Assembly: GCF_014692875.1 (NCBI RefSeq)
Contig: NZ_CP061171.1
Coordinates: 434,001-498,000, forward strand
Length of the DNA: 64,000 bases
DNA from: Pedobacter riviphilus
GTDB taxonomy: Bacteria; Bacteroidota; Bacteroidia; Sphingobacteriales; Sphingobacteriaceae
Direction: 5' to 3'
The notes under the pieces are model-generated. The model was not told the DNA's origin. It saw only the letters and a list, made by a program, of their open reading frames with translations, and did not search any database. Positions 10,985 to 19,635 of the stretch are shown here, piece by piece (the first letter of the stretch is position 1; the number at the start of each line of letters is the position of its first letter). The translations under genes and the position numbers were made by a program.

Positions 10985-12366
10985 ATGAGAAGGAAGTTAT
11001 TAATAATTGGTTTTTTGCTAGCCTGTAACGCAGCAATTTTTGCACAACGGGCGCCTGGACAAAAGCCTAATATAGTTTTTATTTTGGCTGATGATTTGGG
11101 TTATGGAGATGTTGGTGTTTATGGACAACAAAAAATCCTAACACCCAACATTGATAAACTTGCAAAGGAAGGGACACAATTTACCGATTTTTATGCAGGG
11201 GCTCCGGTTTGTTCGCCATCCCGGGGCTCGATCCTGACAGGGCTCAATACCGGGCATGCCACCATTAGGGCAATGCCACCGAACAGGGTGGTATTGCTGG
11301 AAAAAAAGGTAAAAATATTGTGTACAGGGCTAACCTGACCAAAGATGATTATACCATTGGAAACTTATTACAGGATGCCGGATATAATACTTCACTGGTA
11401 GGGAAATGGCACGTTGATGGATACGATTCTTTAGCTACGCCTTTACAGCGGGGCTTCGACAAGTTTTCGGGTTGGCTGATTAATATTCCTTCTACTTACA
11501 CAAATACCTACTGGCCCGATCACCGTTATATAAACGGAAAACTCGTAACTGTAGCACCAAATACCAATGAAAAAAGAGGTTACTATGAAACCAATATGTG
11601 TACTGATGAGGCGCTAGCTTATCTTGAAACTCAAAAGGATGGTAAGAAACCTTTTTTCCTGATGCTGAATTTCAATAACCCACATTCTCCACTTGATGTA
11701 CCAGACCAGGCCATTTACAAGCACATGAACTGGCCCGAGGATATGAAAACCTATGCCGCTATGGTTTATTATATGGATCAGGCCGTAGGTAAGGTTAAAG
11801 ATTATTTGATTAAAAGTGGCTTATCAAAAAATACGATTGTTTTTTTCGCCTCTGACAATGGACCCAGGTCTGAACCCACAAGCCAACTCAAGGCTGTTTC
11901 AGAGTTTTTTGATTCAAACGGGAAATTAAAGGGATATAAACGAGATATGTATGAGGGGGGAATCAGGATCCCGTTTATTGCATGGGCTCCATTTCTCAAA
12001 AATGCCCCCAAAATAAGTAATGTACCTGGCTATTTTGCCGATATTATGCCAACTTTTGCGGATATTGCCGGCAAAACCACGGGATTCAAAACTGATGGGC
12101 TGAGTATTTATCCGGCTATTAAAGGTGAAAAACCTAAAAAAAACCGTTTCTTATATTGGGAATTTTTTGAACTGGGTTTTGAACAAGGGATACGTTACGG
12201 GCGATGGAAAGGAGTGAAAAGACACCACAAATTGGAACTCTATGATCTGAAGACCGATATCGGCGAAACAAATGATGTAGCAGCAAGCCATCCTGATATT
12301 GTTAAGCAGATTGAGGATTATCTTTTGACTGCAAGAACGGACTCTCCCTATTGGACTGTGAAGTAG
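10985..12366 (+). pseudogene. S1-family sulfatase (arylsulfatase type), interrupted by one frameshift
   Basis: It hydrolyses sulfate esters, here presumably on the glycan imported by the preceding SusCD pair. The signal peptide ends at about residue 20 (AIFAQ). The metal-binding motif NIVFILADDLGYGDVGVYG follows. The core CSPSR at residues 76-80 is the Cys-type substrate of the formylglycine-generating maturase, so activity needs an anSME-type partner, which is not in this window. The frame breaks at the GGG run at 11268-11270. Adding one G restores TGHATIRGNATEQGGIAGKKGKN, joining the first frame (10985-11338) to the second (11320-12366), which has the LVGKWHVDG and SDNGP motifs. The full product would be about 460 residues. 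Either a true null allele or a missed base. Confidence 0.88.
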
Positions 12367-12380
12367 TTTAATAAGGAGGG

Positions 12381-13616
12381 CTACTGTTTTTCTGAAATTC
12401 CTGTTAATTTAGCTTTTATTTTTTGTGAACCAGGGTTTAATGCAAGTGCCTTTTTGTAGCAAGTAGATGCTTTTAAACGATCGCCCTTTTTTAGGTACGC
12501 ATCGCCTAATTGGCTAAAAGCAGTGGGCGATGCCGGATAGTTTTGAGTATTCATTTCAAGTAAATCTATTGCATTATCAAGTGCTCCGGGCTGGGTTATT
12601 AAATACATTGCAGTGTTGTTAATATTTACTTCTGTTGGTATAACAGCATACCCATACCGTTGAGATAGTTGCCGGTAATGTTGCTTTACAGCAGTGGCGT
12701 TCAATAATTTTGGATCCATCTGTGGCAGATCCCATTGCTTGTAAATAAATCGTAAAGCATCATAATAGGCTTTTATCGGCTCCGTCATATGTATCTCTTC
12801 AGGATAATAAACATATTTATAGTCTAAACCTGTTATCTTCTTTTGGGTTATTATAGAATCGAATTTTAAAAGATCTCTATGAAAGGTTGATTTATCTGAG
12901 CCCCCTTCGTTCGCATCACTATAAAAGACCATTTTATTTATAATCTGATTGTTTTTTAGCTTTTTATCTGCGAGCTTAAGTAAATATTCCTTATCCCACC
13001 AAAATGAAGGGCTTATGGCTACATAAGCACCAAACATATCTGGTTGCGTTAGTAGGCAATTTATTGTGGCGATGCCACCGAATGAGTGTCCTGCAAAAAT
13101 TTTAAAAGCTTCTGTTTTGTAGTGAGCATCAACATAAGGGATCAATTCACTACCAATAAACTGTAAAAAATTATTGCCGCCACCACTTGGCTTAAACCTG
13201 GAATTTGAACTGGTATCAGGCTTTCCATCATAATCAAAAATACTATGAGTTGGCGTAAGATCTCTTGTGCGGTTTGTATTAGGGATGCCGACTATAATCA
13301 TCTCGGGCATTACATTTACGTCCAAACGACTAAGGTAACGGCAATATTCTGCAAGCATGCTAAAATGATTATCCCCATCAAGTACATATAATACAGGGTA
13401 ACGCTTAGCGGGCCGTAAAGTATCCACAGGCGGTACATAAATATAAATTTTCCGGTCTTCACCCAATACTTTAGACGGAAGTTTGATGATATCTGCCGAT
13501 ATGGGTTTAAATACCGGATCGGTTTGAGCAACTAAGCTTTTGGGAATTAACAGTATAAAAAATACATATACGATGTTATTTCTAAAATAATGCCTTAAGT
13601 AGTCGCTGTAAATCAT
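12381..13616 (-). CDS. secreted alpha/beta-hydrolase esterase with C-terminal TPR
   Basis: This is a 411-residue exported hydrolase of the putative-esterase (enterochelin-esterase-like) family. A signal segment ends near SLVAQ (residue 30). The strand KRYPVLYVLDGDNHF leads to the oxyanion region, and the nucleophile elbow GHSFGG is followed by the usual hydrophobic helix. Downstream EIHMTEP contains a plausible catalytic His. The last 60 residues form one TPR (SPTAFSQLGDAYLKKGDRLKASTCYKKALALNP), a fusion seen in Bacteroidota members of the family. It converges tail-to-tail with the sulfatase, 14 bases apart. Natural substrate unknown; the ester could be a siderophore, acyl-sugar or aryl ester. 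Confidence 0.8.
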   Translation of the reverse strand: MIYSDYLRHYFRNNIVYVFFILLIPKSLVAQTDPVFKPISADIIKLPSKVLGEDRKIYIYVPPVDTLRPAKRYPVLYVLDGDNHFSMLAEYCRYLSRLDVNVMPEMIIVGIPNTNRTRDLTPTHSIFDYDGKPDTSSNSRFKPSGGGNNFLQFIGSELIPYVDAHYKTEAFKIFAGHSFGGIATINCLLTQPDMFGAYVAISPSFWWDKEYLLKLADKKLKNNQIINKMVFYSDANEGGSDKSTFHRDLLKFDSIITQKKITGLDYKYVYYPEEIHMTEPIKAYYDALRFIYKQWDLPQMDPKLLNATAVKQHYRQLSQRYGYAVIPTEVNINNTAMYLITQPGALDNAIDLLEMNTQNYPASPTAFSQLGDAYLKKGDRLKASTCYKKALALNPGSQKIKAKLTGISEKQ

Positions 13617-13946
13617 ATCGTTGAGTTTATAGACCTGCGATTGAAATTACTATATTTTTAGGAATAAAGAATTATTAGAATGCAATATTTTACTGTAGAA
13701 AAAAGTAATGAATCTTTTGGAAGGCTTTATAATAAAAAAACTAAATCATTGATTTAAGGGGCTAATGAGCATTTGAACTATATCCATAGCGACAAGATAA
13801 TTAATGATTTAATTTTTCTCTTCTTTAAATAAAAGAATAAGCTTTTAGGCGAAGACGTTGGGAGAAAATCATTTTAATAACTGACGCTACTCATATTTTT
13901 AACATGGGCTTTTTACAAACTTTATACCTATCAAAAAAGACCCATT
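13617..13946. other. 330-base intergenic region with a CRP/FNR-like site
   Basis: This is the divergent promoter region between the esterase and the universal stress gene. It is strongly AT-rich. The only structure I can support is a CTGAC-N4-CTCAT element at 13881-13894. No gene or terminator seen. Confidence 0.5.
13881..13894 (+). promoter_or_regulatory. candidate CRP/FNR-type binding site before usp
   Basis: The sequence CTGACGCTACTCAT matches the TGA-N6-TCA core of CRP/FNR sites, with the centre about 60 bases upstream of the usp start. It is one of several such cores in this window near oxygen-related genes, while a receiver-CRP regulator is encoded at 19636. The flanking half-site bases are weak, so it could be chance. 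Confidence 0.35.
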
Positions 13947-14822
13947 ATGAAAAAGATCCTGGTCCCTGTTGATTTCTCTGCAACGGCAGAGAACGCAGCC
14001 GATTATGCAACTGATCTGGCCCATGGTATTGGTGCCAGGGTAGAATTGTTAAATGTTTTTCAGGTTCCTGAATTTTCTCCTGCTGCCGCATCTTTGGTAT
14101 GGCCGCTTGATGAATATAAGCTTATAGAAGACGATGCTAAAAAAGCCTTGGGCAAACTGGTTGAAAAAGTTGAAGAAAAATATAAAAAAGCCCATCATGA
14201 GCTTGGTTTTAAAGCAGAAGTGTTTGGGCGATTGGTTTGTGGCGAGGTTGAAAAAGAGGTTGGTAAATATTTTACTGAATGTAAAATGAACCTCGTTGTG
14301 GCCGGACTAAACCGTGCAGATAAGTTAACCAAAACGCTTATGGGCAGTGTGGCCAGAAAAATTATCGAGCAGGAAATACCTGTTTTGCTTATACCTGCGG
14401 GATATAGCTTTAAGAAACCTAAAAAAATAGCTTTTGCCACAGATTTTAGCCATAGTGATGTCTCCGTTTTATGTACACTTGCCGAATTTGCAAAACCTTT
14501 TAATGCCGATATACTCATTACACATACCGGTAATTCAAAATCAGAACCAGAAGGCTATAAGCATACAACCGAAGATTTTTTAAACCGGGTTGCCGATCGG
14601 GTTAACTATAGAAATATTTACTATAGACATATAAACAGTGAACGGATTAAGGACGGTTTAGATTGGATCGTAGAAAACGGACAGATCGATATTCTGACCA
14701 TGGTGCATCGAAAACATAGTTTTTTTCATCAGCTGCTTAAAGGCAGTTATACCCTAAACATGTCAGATCATATTCAGATCCCGCTTTTGGTTTTACCGCC
14801 ATCACACAACGTTCCGATGTAG
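13947..14822 (+). CDS. universal stress protein, tandem UspA domains
   Basis: This 291-residue cytoplasmic protein has two Usp folds. The first starts MKKILVPVDFSATAENAADYA and ends with the nucleotide-binding-like GLNRADKLTKTLMGSVARKIIEQEIPVLLIP. The second starts KKIAFATDFSHSDVS and ends GSYTLNMSDHIQIPLLVLPP, with a weaker phosphate-binding loop. Tandem Usp proteins are common in Bacteroidota, often induced by low oxygen or growth arrest. Here it heads a run of plus-strand genes (alcohol dehydrogenase, flavoprotein, FixL-like sensor) that looks like a microaerobic stress cluster. No signal peptide. Confidence 0.92.
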   Translation: MKKILVPVDFSATAENAADYATDLAHGIGARVELLNVFQVPEFSPAAASLVWPLDEYKLIEDDAKKALGKLVEKVEEKYKKAHHELGFKAEVFGRLVCGEVEKEVGKYFTECKMNLVVAGLNRADKLTKTLMGSVARKIIEQEIPVLLIPAGYSFKKPKKIAFATDFSHSDVSVLCTLAEFAKPFNADILITHTGNSKSEPEGYKHTTEDFLNRVADRVNYRNIYYRHINSERIKDGLDWIVENGQIDILTMVHRKHSFFHQLLKGSYTLNMSDHIQIPLLVLPPSHNVPM

Positions 14823-14876
14823 TAGCGCATCACTAGATAAAATTCAATTATTATAATCTATTGTAAAACAAAATAT

Positions 14877-15911
14877 ATGTATCCTAAAACAATGAAAGCT
14901 GCGGTTATCCACGAATATGGAGGACCTCTGGCCATAGAAGAACTTCCGGTTAGACCGCTCCATCAATATGAGATTTTAGTTAAGGTAATTTCATGTGGGG
15001 TATGCCACACCGATTTGCATGCCTGTAATGGAGATTGGCCTGTAAAATCAAAAATGCCGTTGGTGCCAGGCCACGAAGCCATTGGGTTGGTAGCTGCAAT
15101 GGGACATGATGTTAAAAGTGTTAAAGAAGGAGATGTGGTTGGCGTACCATGGTTATATAGCGCCTGTGGCTGTTGCGAATTTTGCTTAACAGGTTGGGAA
15201 ACGTTATGCTATGAGCAGCAGAATGGAGGCTATAGTGTTGATGGAGGTTTTGCAGAGTATGTAATTGCCGATTCGAGATACGTTGCCCATTTCCCTTCGC
15301 ATGTAAATTTTACAGAAATGGCACCCATTATCTGTGCCGGGGTTACCGTATACAAAGGTTTAAAAGAAACTGATGCAAAAGCAGGTGAGTGGGTAGCCAT
15401 ATCAGGCATTGGCGGGCTCGGCCATCTTGGGGTTCAGTATGCAAAGGCCATGGGCTTTCAGGTTGCCGCGATTGATATTTCAAACGATAAACTGGAAATG
15501 GCCAGAAAACTGGGGGCAGACATTGTTGTTAATGCGCTAGAACGTGACCCGGGTGAATTTCTTAAAAAACAAACCGGTGGCATGCACGGTGTATTGGTTA
15601 CGGCAGTAACACCTGTTGCTTTTAGTCAAGGGCTTTCGGCATTACGTAGAAAAGGTACTTTATCTCTAAACGGACTACCTCCGGGCAGTTTTGATCTGCC
15701 CATATTTGATACAGTACTTAACAGGATAACCATTAGAGGCTCTATTGTAGGCACAAGAAAGGATATGCAGGAAGCCATCGAATTTGCGGTAGATGGAAAG
15801 GTAAGGGCACAGGTTAAAAAAGCAAAACTGGAAGACATCAATAATGTGTTCGATCAAATGAAAAAGGGTGAGATTGAGGGGCGGATTGTTTTGGATATTT
15901 CAGGTACTTAA
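14877..15911 (+). CDS. adhP: zinc-dependent alcohol dehydrogenase (AdhP type)
   Basis: This 344-residue medium-chain dehydrogenase interconverts alcohols and aldehydes with NAD(H). Catalytic zinc ligands are visible at Cys43 (CGVCHTDLHA), His66 (PGHEAIG) and a Cys near residue 154 (PIICAGVTVY). Structural zinc ligands are Cys97, Cys100, Cys103 and Cys111 (ACGCCEFCLTGWETLC). The Rossmann glycine motif is GIGGLGHLGVQYAKAMG, and an acidic residue after it (AAID) favours NAD. A second in-frame ATG gives MKAAV, five codons in. In this setting it may regenerate NAD+ under low oxygen, which is inference from neighbours. The symbol is by family resemblance only. Confidence 0.9.
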   Translation: MYPKTMKAAVIHEYGGPLAIEELPVRPLHQYEILVKVISCGVCHTDLHACNGDWPVKSKMPLVPGHEAIGLVAAMGHDVKSVKEGDVVGVPWLYSACGCCEFCLTGWETLCYEQQNGGYSVDGGFAEYVIADSRYVAHFPSHVNFTEMAPIICAGVTVYKGLKETDAKAGEWVAISGIGGLGHLGVQYAKAMGFQVAAIDISNDKLEMARKLGADIVVNALERDPGEFLKKQTGGMHGVLVTAVTPVAFSQGLSALRRKGTLSLNGLPPGSFDLPIFDTVLNRITIRGSIVGTRKDMQEAIEFAVDGKVRAQVKKAKLEDINNVFDQMKKGEIEGRIVLDISGT

Positions 15912-15945
15912 TTAATTATAAATATTCAACATTAATTCTTGTAAG

Positions 15946-16401
15946 ATGTTAGGAAAACTAGAAGATGAGGAGATAGAAAAGCTCCTTAAAGAACAATACA
16001 TTGGTCGTTTGGCCTGCCATGCCCATGGGGTAAGTTACATTGTGCCTATCAATTATGTATACAATAACAGCACGGTTTATGCTCATTCTGCTCCGGGGCA
16101 AAAAATCAGGATGATGAAAAGCAACCCTCAGGTATGCTTTCAAACCGATCAGATCCGCGATACCTTTAACTGGAAGAGTGTGGTGTGTTGGGGCAAATTT
16201 GAAGAAATAACCGATGCTACAGAAAAACAAAGAGCGCTTCAGGGGATTATCCACCGGATGATGCCTTTAACCAATACCCCTTCGGAGCAACCATCGCATG
16301 GAACAGGCAAAACAGATGTTTATGATGAAGACGTTATTGTGTTCAAAATTATCTTTCACCTTAAAACAGGTAGATTCGAGATAAACGATCGTGCTGAATA
16401 A
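15946..16401 (+). CDS. pyridoxamine-5'-phosphate-oxidase-like flavin-binding protein
   Basis: A 151-residue protein of the split-barrel FMN-binding fold (Pyridox_ox_2 type). The start MLGKLEDEEIEKLLKEQYIGRLACHAHGVSYIVPINYVYNNSTVYAHSAPGQKIRMMKSNPQVCFQTDQI shows the usual order: N-terminal helix, GRLAC strand, PINYVY, the phosphate-contact HSAPGQK segment and the VCFQ strand. NWKSVVCWGKFEEI follows. The family includes small flavoproteins and nitroimidazole-reductase relatives, but the physiological reaction is not established. It sits 34 bases after the alcohol dehydrogenase and is probably in the same transcript. Confidence 0.85.
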   Translation: MLGKLEDEEIEKLLKEQYIGRLACHAHGVSYIVPINYVYNNSTVYAHSAPGQKIRMMKSNPQVCFQTDQIRDTFNWKSVVCWGKFEEITDATEKQRALQGIIHRMMPLTNTPSEQPSHGTGKTDVYDEDVIVFKIIFHLKTGRFEINDRAE

Positions 16402-16462
16402 GTGGTTTTAGCAATATAAATAAATCATACTTTCCAAGTTTGGTATTATAAATTGTTGGAAA

Positions 16463-16476
16463 GTGATCTCCCTCAC
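16463..16476 (+). promoter_or_regulatory. candidate CRP/FNR-type site 1 before the 593-residue gene
   Basis: GTGATCTCCCTCAC is a GTGA-N6-TCAC palindrome, close to the CRP consensus half-sites. It lies about 110 bases before the start at 16583 and 8 bases before a second site of the same class. Two hits within 36 bases are unlikely by chance in so short a region, but binding is untested. Confidence 0.45.
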
Positions 16477-16484
16477 TTTTCGTT

Positions 16485-16498
16485 TTGACTGGCATCAT
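16485..16498 (+). promoter_or_regulatory. candidate CRP/FNR-type site 2 before the 593-residue gene
   Basis: TTGACTGGCATCAT fits the FNR/FixK layout TTGAY-N4-RTCAA with a single mismatch at the last base. It is centred about 91 bases upstream of the start at 16583. A TGGCTTTT/AAAAGCCA hairpin follows at 16543-16562, immediately before the gene. Confidence 0.5.
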
Positions 16499-16582
16499 GG
16501 TCTGACTGGCTCAACTGCAATAGTTTTGCTGTCGAAACCATTTGGCTTTTGTATAAAAGCCAGATTTACATAACGAAATACA

Positions 16583-18364
16583 ATGCCACATTCATTCCAT
16601 ATCCCCGTGTTGGGCCTCGGCTATTCCATTGATACGCCACTAAAAGTTGCCAGGTACGGTATTTCATCCGTGTTATCCGTTGTTGATGACGAACTCATCG
16701 AACGCATGCGTGCCTATCACTCGCAGAAACGCTCCATTTCCTTTCATGCCATACCTAAAGGGGAGGCCGATAGCCGCAGTAAACGCATCACAGCTGACCT
16801 GGATTTTTTGCAGGAAACCATAACCTCAGATTTTAAAACCCTGAAACAACAGGATTTTGCCATTGGTAATGATATTTGCCGTTATTTTGAACTATTGCCC
16901 GATACTGCTAAATTAAAGCATGGTTATGACCTGATGTTGCAATATCCTGAAGGTGAAACCAAGCAGGCTTTCCAGGCGCTTTTAAAAAATGCGATGCAGA
17001 TGGGCGCTATTGATGTGAATATCATGGCCAAGGTAGATAAAATGAATTATGTTGATGGCGAATATTCGGGTGATACCAATACCGATGCATTAGCCGCACT
17101 CCGTGGTTTTGCCGAAAGTAAACTAAATGCCTCTGTTGTACTCTCTGCTGGTATGAACCCGAAATTGTACAGCTATATGGAAAATTTTGAAGACTTTTTT
17201 CCTGATGAAAATGGCAAGCTGAAAAAGAAAATCATCCTAAAAGTAAGCGATTTCAGGTCGGCACTGATCCAGGCTAAATTTTTGGCGAAAAAGGGTTTAT
17301 GGGTTTCAGAATTCAGGATTGAGTCGGGCTTAAACTGTGGTGGCCATGCATTTGCAACAGAAGGATATTTACTGGGGCCGATTTTGGAAGAATTTAAGCT
17401 CAAAAAAAACGATATGCTTGCTGAGCTTTTTAAAATGTACCAATCTGCAGTAGAGCAAAAGGGAATCCAAATAGAAAAACGGCCCAAACAGAGAATCAGT
17501 GTTCAGGGTGGGATTGGTACCGCCGCGGAACACAATTTCCTCCTTAAACATTATAATCTCGATGCCACAGGCTGGGGAAGCCCATTTCTATTGGTACCAG
17601 AAGTAACTAATGTTGATGCCGAAACATTGGCGCAATTGGCCAGCTCAACAGAAAGCGATTTTTATCTAAGCGGGGCTTCTCCGCTGGGTATTCAGTTTAA
17701 TAATTTTAAAAACAGCAGTATAGAAAAGCAACGAGTTGAAAGAATTGAAAAGGGCAGGCCAGGAAGCCCGTGTACCAAAAAATACCTTTGCAACAATACC
17801 GAATTTACTGAGCAAGCCATTTGTACGGCATCCCGCGAATATCAGCACTTAAAAATCAAAAGCCTTAAAACTGCTGGCCTATCAGCAGATGAATACCAAA
17901 AACAGTTTAATCTGGTTACTGAAAAAGTTTGCCTTTGTGAGGGCTTGTGCGCCGCTACCTATCTGAAATATGACATGGCTAAACCAAAAGAAAGTACCGC
18001 AGTAGCCATTTGCCCAGGGCCAAACCTGGCCTATTTTTCTGATGTATATTCTTTCGATGAAATGGTTGGCCATATTTATGGAAAAATTAACCTGCTGGCG
18101 CAAGTGGAAAGGCCACATGTTTTTATCAAAGAACTTAACCTCTATATCGATTATCTGCAGAATGATATTAAACAGCAGCTGCAAAATTTCAGCGATAAAA
18201 AAATAAAACAGTTAAACGGATTCAAACTACAGTTGGCCGAAGGGATTAACTACTACAAAAAACTATTCAGTGAAGTTGCCGATCAGGCATCGGGCGAGTT
18301 AAAGGGATTATACGAACAGTTGGCAAAGTCGAAAGACAAACTGGACGGATTGATTGTTGAATAA
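16583..18364 (+). CDS. conserved-looking protein of unknown function with Cys motifs
   Basis: I do not recognise this 593-residue soluble protein as a named family. Residues 240-370 contain LNCGGHAFATEGYLLGPI, then VQGGIGTAAEHNFLLKHY and GWGSPFLLVPEVTNV. These resemble the glycine-rich phosphate loops of flavin TIM-barrel enzymes such as glutamate-synthase or nitronate-monooxygenase relatives; this is inference from pattern only. Further on come clustered cysteines: PCTKKYLC, CLCEGLC and AICPGPN, which could hold a metal or Fe-S cluster. The last 80 residues look like a coiled coil. There is no signal peptide or membrane segment. It is preceded by two CRP/FNR-like sites and followed 47 bases later by an oxygen-sensor-type kinase, so a low-oxygen redox role is plausible but unproven. 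Confidence 0.75.
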   Translation: MPHSFHIPVLGLGYSIDTPLKVARYGISSVLSVVDDELIERMRAYHSQKRSISFHAIPKGEADSRSKRITADLDFLQETITSDFKTLKQQDFAIGNDICRYFELLPDTAKLKHGYDLMLQYPEGETKQAFQALLKNAMQMGAIDVNIMAKVDKMNYVDGEYSGDTNTDALAALRGFAESKLNASVVLSAGMNPKLYSYMENFEDFFPDENGKLKKKIILKVSDFRSALIQAKFLAKKGLWVSEFRIESGLNCGGHAFATEGYLLGPILEEFKLKKNDMLAELFKMYQSAVEQKGIQIEKRPKQRISVQGGIGTAAEHNFLLKHYNLDATGWGSPFLLVPEVTNVDAETLAQLASSTESDFYLSGASPLGIQFNNFKNSSIEKQRVERIEKGRPGSPCTKKYLCNNTEFTEQAICTASREYQHLKIKSLKTAGLSADEYQKQFNLVTEKVCLCEGLCAATYLKYDMAKPKESTAVAICPGPNLAYFSDVYSFDEMVGHIYGKINLLAQVERPHVFIKELNLYIDYLQNDIKQQLQNFSDKKIKQLNGFKLQLAEGINYYKKLFSEVADQASGELKGLYEQLAKSKDKLDGLIVE

Positions 18365-18411
18365 GAGAAAAAGATCGGGAATAACTTTTCTATATTTACA
18401 AGGATATACTG

Positions 18412-19611
18412 ATGTGTTACATGGATAGGTCGAAATTTTTAGATGCAATTATTGAAAATGCCATTGATGGGATTATTACCATTGATGATAAGGGACTCAT
18501 AGAACATTTAAACCCCGCTGCACTTGAGCTTTTTGGTTATGGAAGGGATGAACTGGTAGGCAAAAATGTATCGGTTTTGATGCCAGAGCCTGATCATTCA
18601 CGTCATGATGGCTACTTATCCAGATATGAACATACCGGGCAGAAACACATTATCGGAACCGGGAGAGAAGTTTCCGGTAAACGTAAGGATGGCTCGGTTT
18701 TTCCCTTTAGGCTTGGGGTAAGCGAAATAAAATTTAGCGACCGTAAAATTTATACTGGTTTTATCCACGATCTGAGTAAAGAAAAGGCCAATGAAGAGCA
18801 GATCAAAAGCTACACCGAAAAATTAGAGGTAAAGATTAAGGAACGTACACACGATCTGGTAAAGCTGGTGTCTGAGCTCGAAATGGCCAAAGAAAATATG
18901 CAGGCGCTTTTTCAGAAAGAGAAGGAACTCAATCAGCTCAAAACAAGGTTTGTGTCTATGGCCTCGCATGAGTTTAGAACACCACTCAGTTCGATACAAT
19001 TATCGGCTTCTTTGATCGATAAATATACCTCCAAACATGATGTGGCCAGCGTAGAAAAACATACACTGAAAATCAAAAATTCGATTAATAACCTTACCAC
19101 AATATTAAACGATTTCCTCTCGCTCGAAAAACTCGAGGCCGGAAAAGTAGAAGCGTCCGCTCAGTCTTTCAATATCATCAGCTTTGCTGAAGAAATAGCT
19201 GAAGAAATGCAGATGATGACCAAACAGAACCAGCATATTATTTACGAACATACAGGTACAACCGCCGAAGTTTACCTCGATCCGAACCTGTTGAAAAACT
19301 GTGTGATCAATCTGATTTCCAATTCGATAAAATACTCCGGTGCAGATACTTTGATCCAGTTCAATTCCATTTTAAAAAATGATGAGCTTATTTTAGAGGT
19401 GAAAGATAATGGTATTGGCATTCCAAAAGTCGACCAGCACAATCTGTTCGAACCATTTTTCAGGGCGCATAATACGGGCGATATCCCTGGCACAGGTTTA
19501 GGTCTGAACATTGTAAAAAGATATGTGGGTCTGATGAATGGTACAGTAGCCTGTCAGAGCGAACAAAATTCAGGTACAGTTTTTACGCTCAGCTTTGCAC
19601 TTGGTAAATAA
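18412..19611 (+). CDS. FixL-like PAS sensor histidine kinase, probable heme oxygen sensor
   Basis: A 399-residue soluble kinase. The PAS domain (about 8-120) carries a segment very like FixL: NVSVLMPEPDHSRHDGYLSRY, then HIIGTGREVSGKRKDGSVFPF. In FixL the His of RHDSY is the proximal heme ligand and the Arg of GIGR contacts bound O2; the equivalents here are His65 and Arg85, and the second conserved His of HIIG is His79. A coiled linker (125-175) leads to the phosphoacceptor MASHEFRTPLSSI (His186). The ATPase domain has NLISNSIKYSG, VKDNGIGIP and GTGLGLNIVKRY. There are no membrane segments. It is followed 24 bases later by the receiver-CRP gene, presumably its partner. Heme binding is inferred. 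MDRSKF (18421) is an alternative start. Confidence 0.88.
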   Translation: MCYMDRSKFLDAIIENAIDGIITIDDKGLIEHLNPAALELFGYGRDELVGKNVSVLMPEPDHSRHDGYLSRYEHTGQKHIIGTGREVSGKRKDGSVFPFRLGVSEIKFSDRKIYTGFIHDLSKEKANEEQIKSYTEKLEVKIKERTHDLVKLVSELEMAKENMQALFQKEKELNQLKTRFVSMASHEFRTPLSSIQLSASLIDKYTSKHDVASVEKHTLKIKNSINNLTTILNDFLSLEKLEAGKVEASAQSFNIISFAEEIAEEMQMMTKQNQHIIYEHTGTTAEVYLDPNLLKNCVINLISNSIKYSGADTLIQFNSILKNDELILEVKDNGIGIPKVDQHNLFEPFFRAHNTGDIPGTGLGLNIVKRYVGLMNGTVACQSEQNSGTVFTLSFALGK

Positions 19612-19635
19612 TTTACAATTAAACACGCAATCTCC

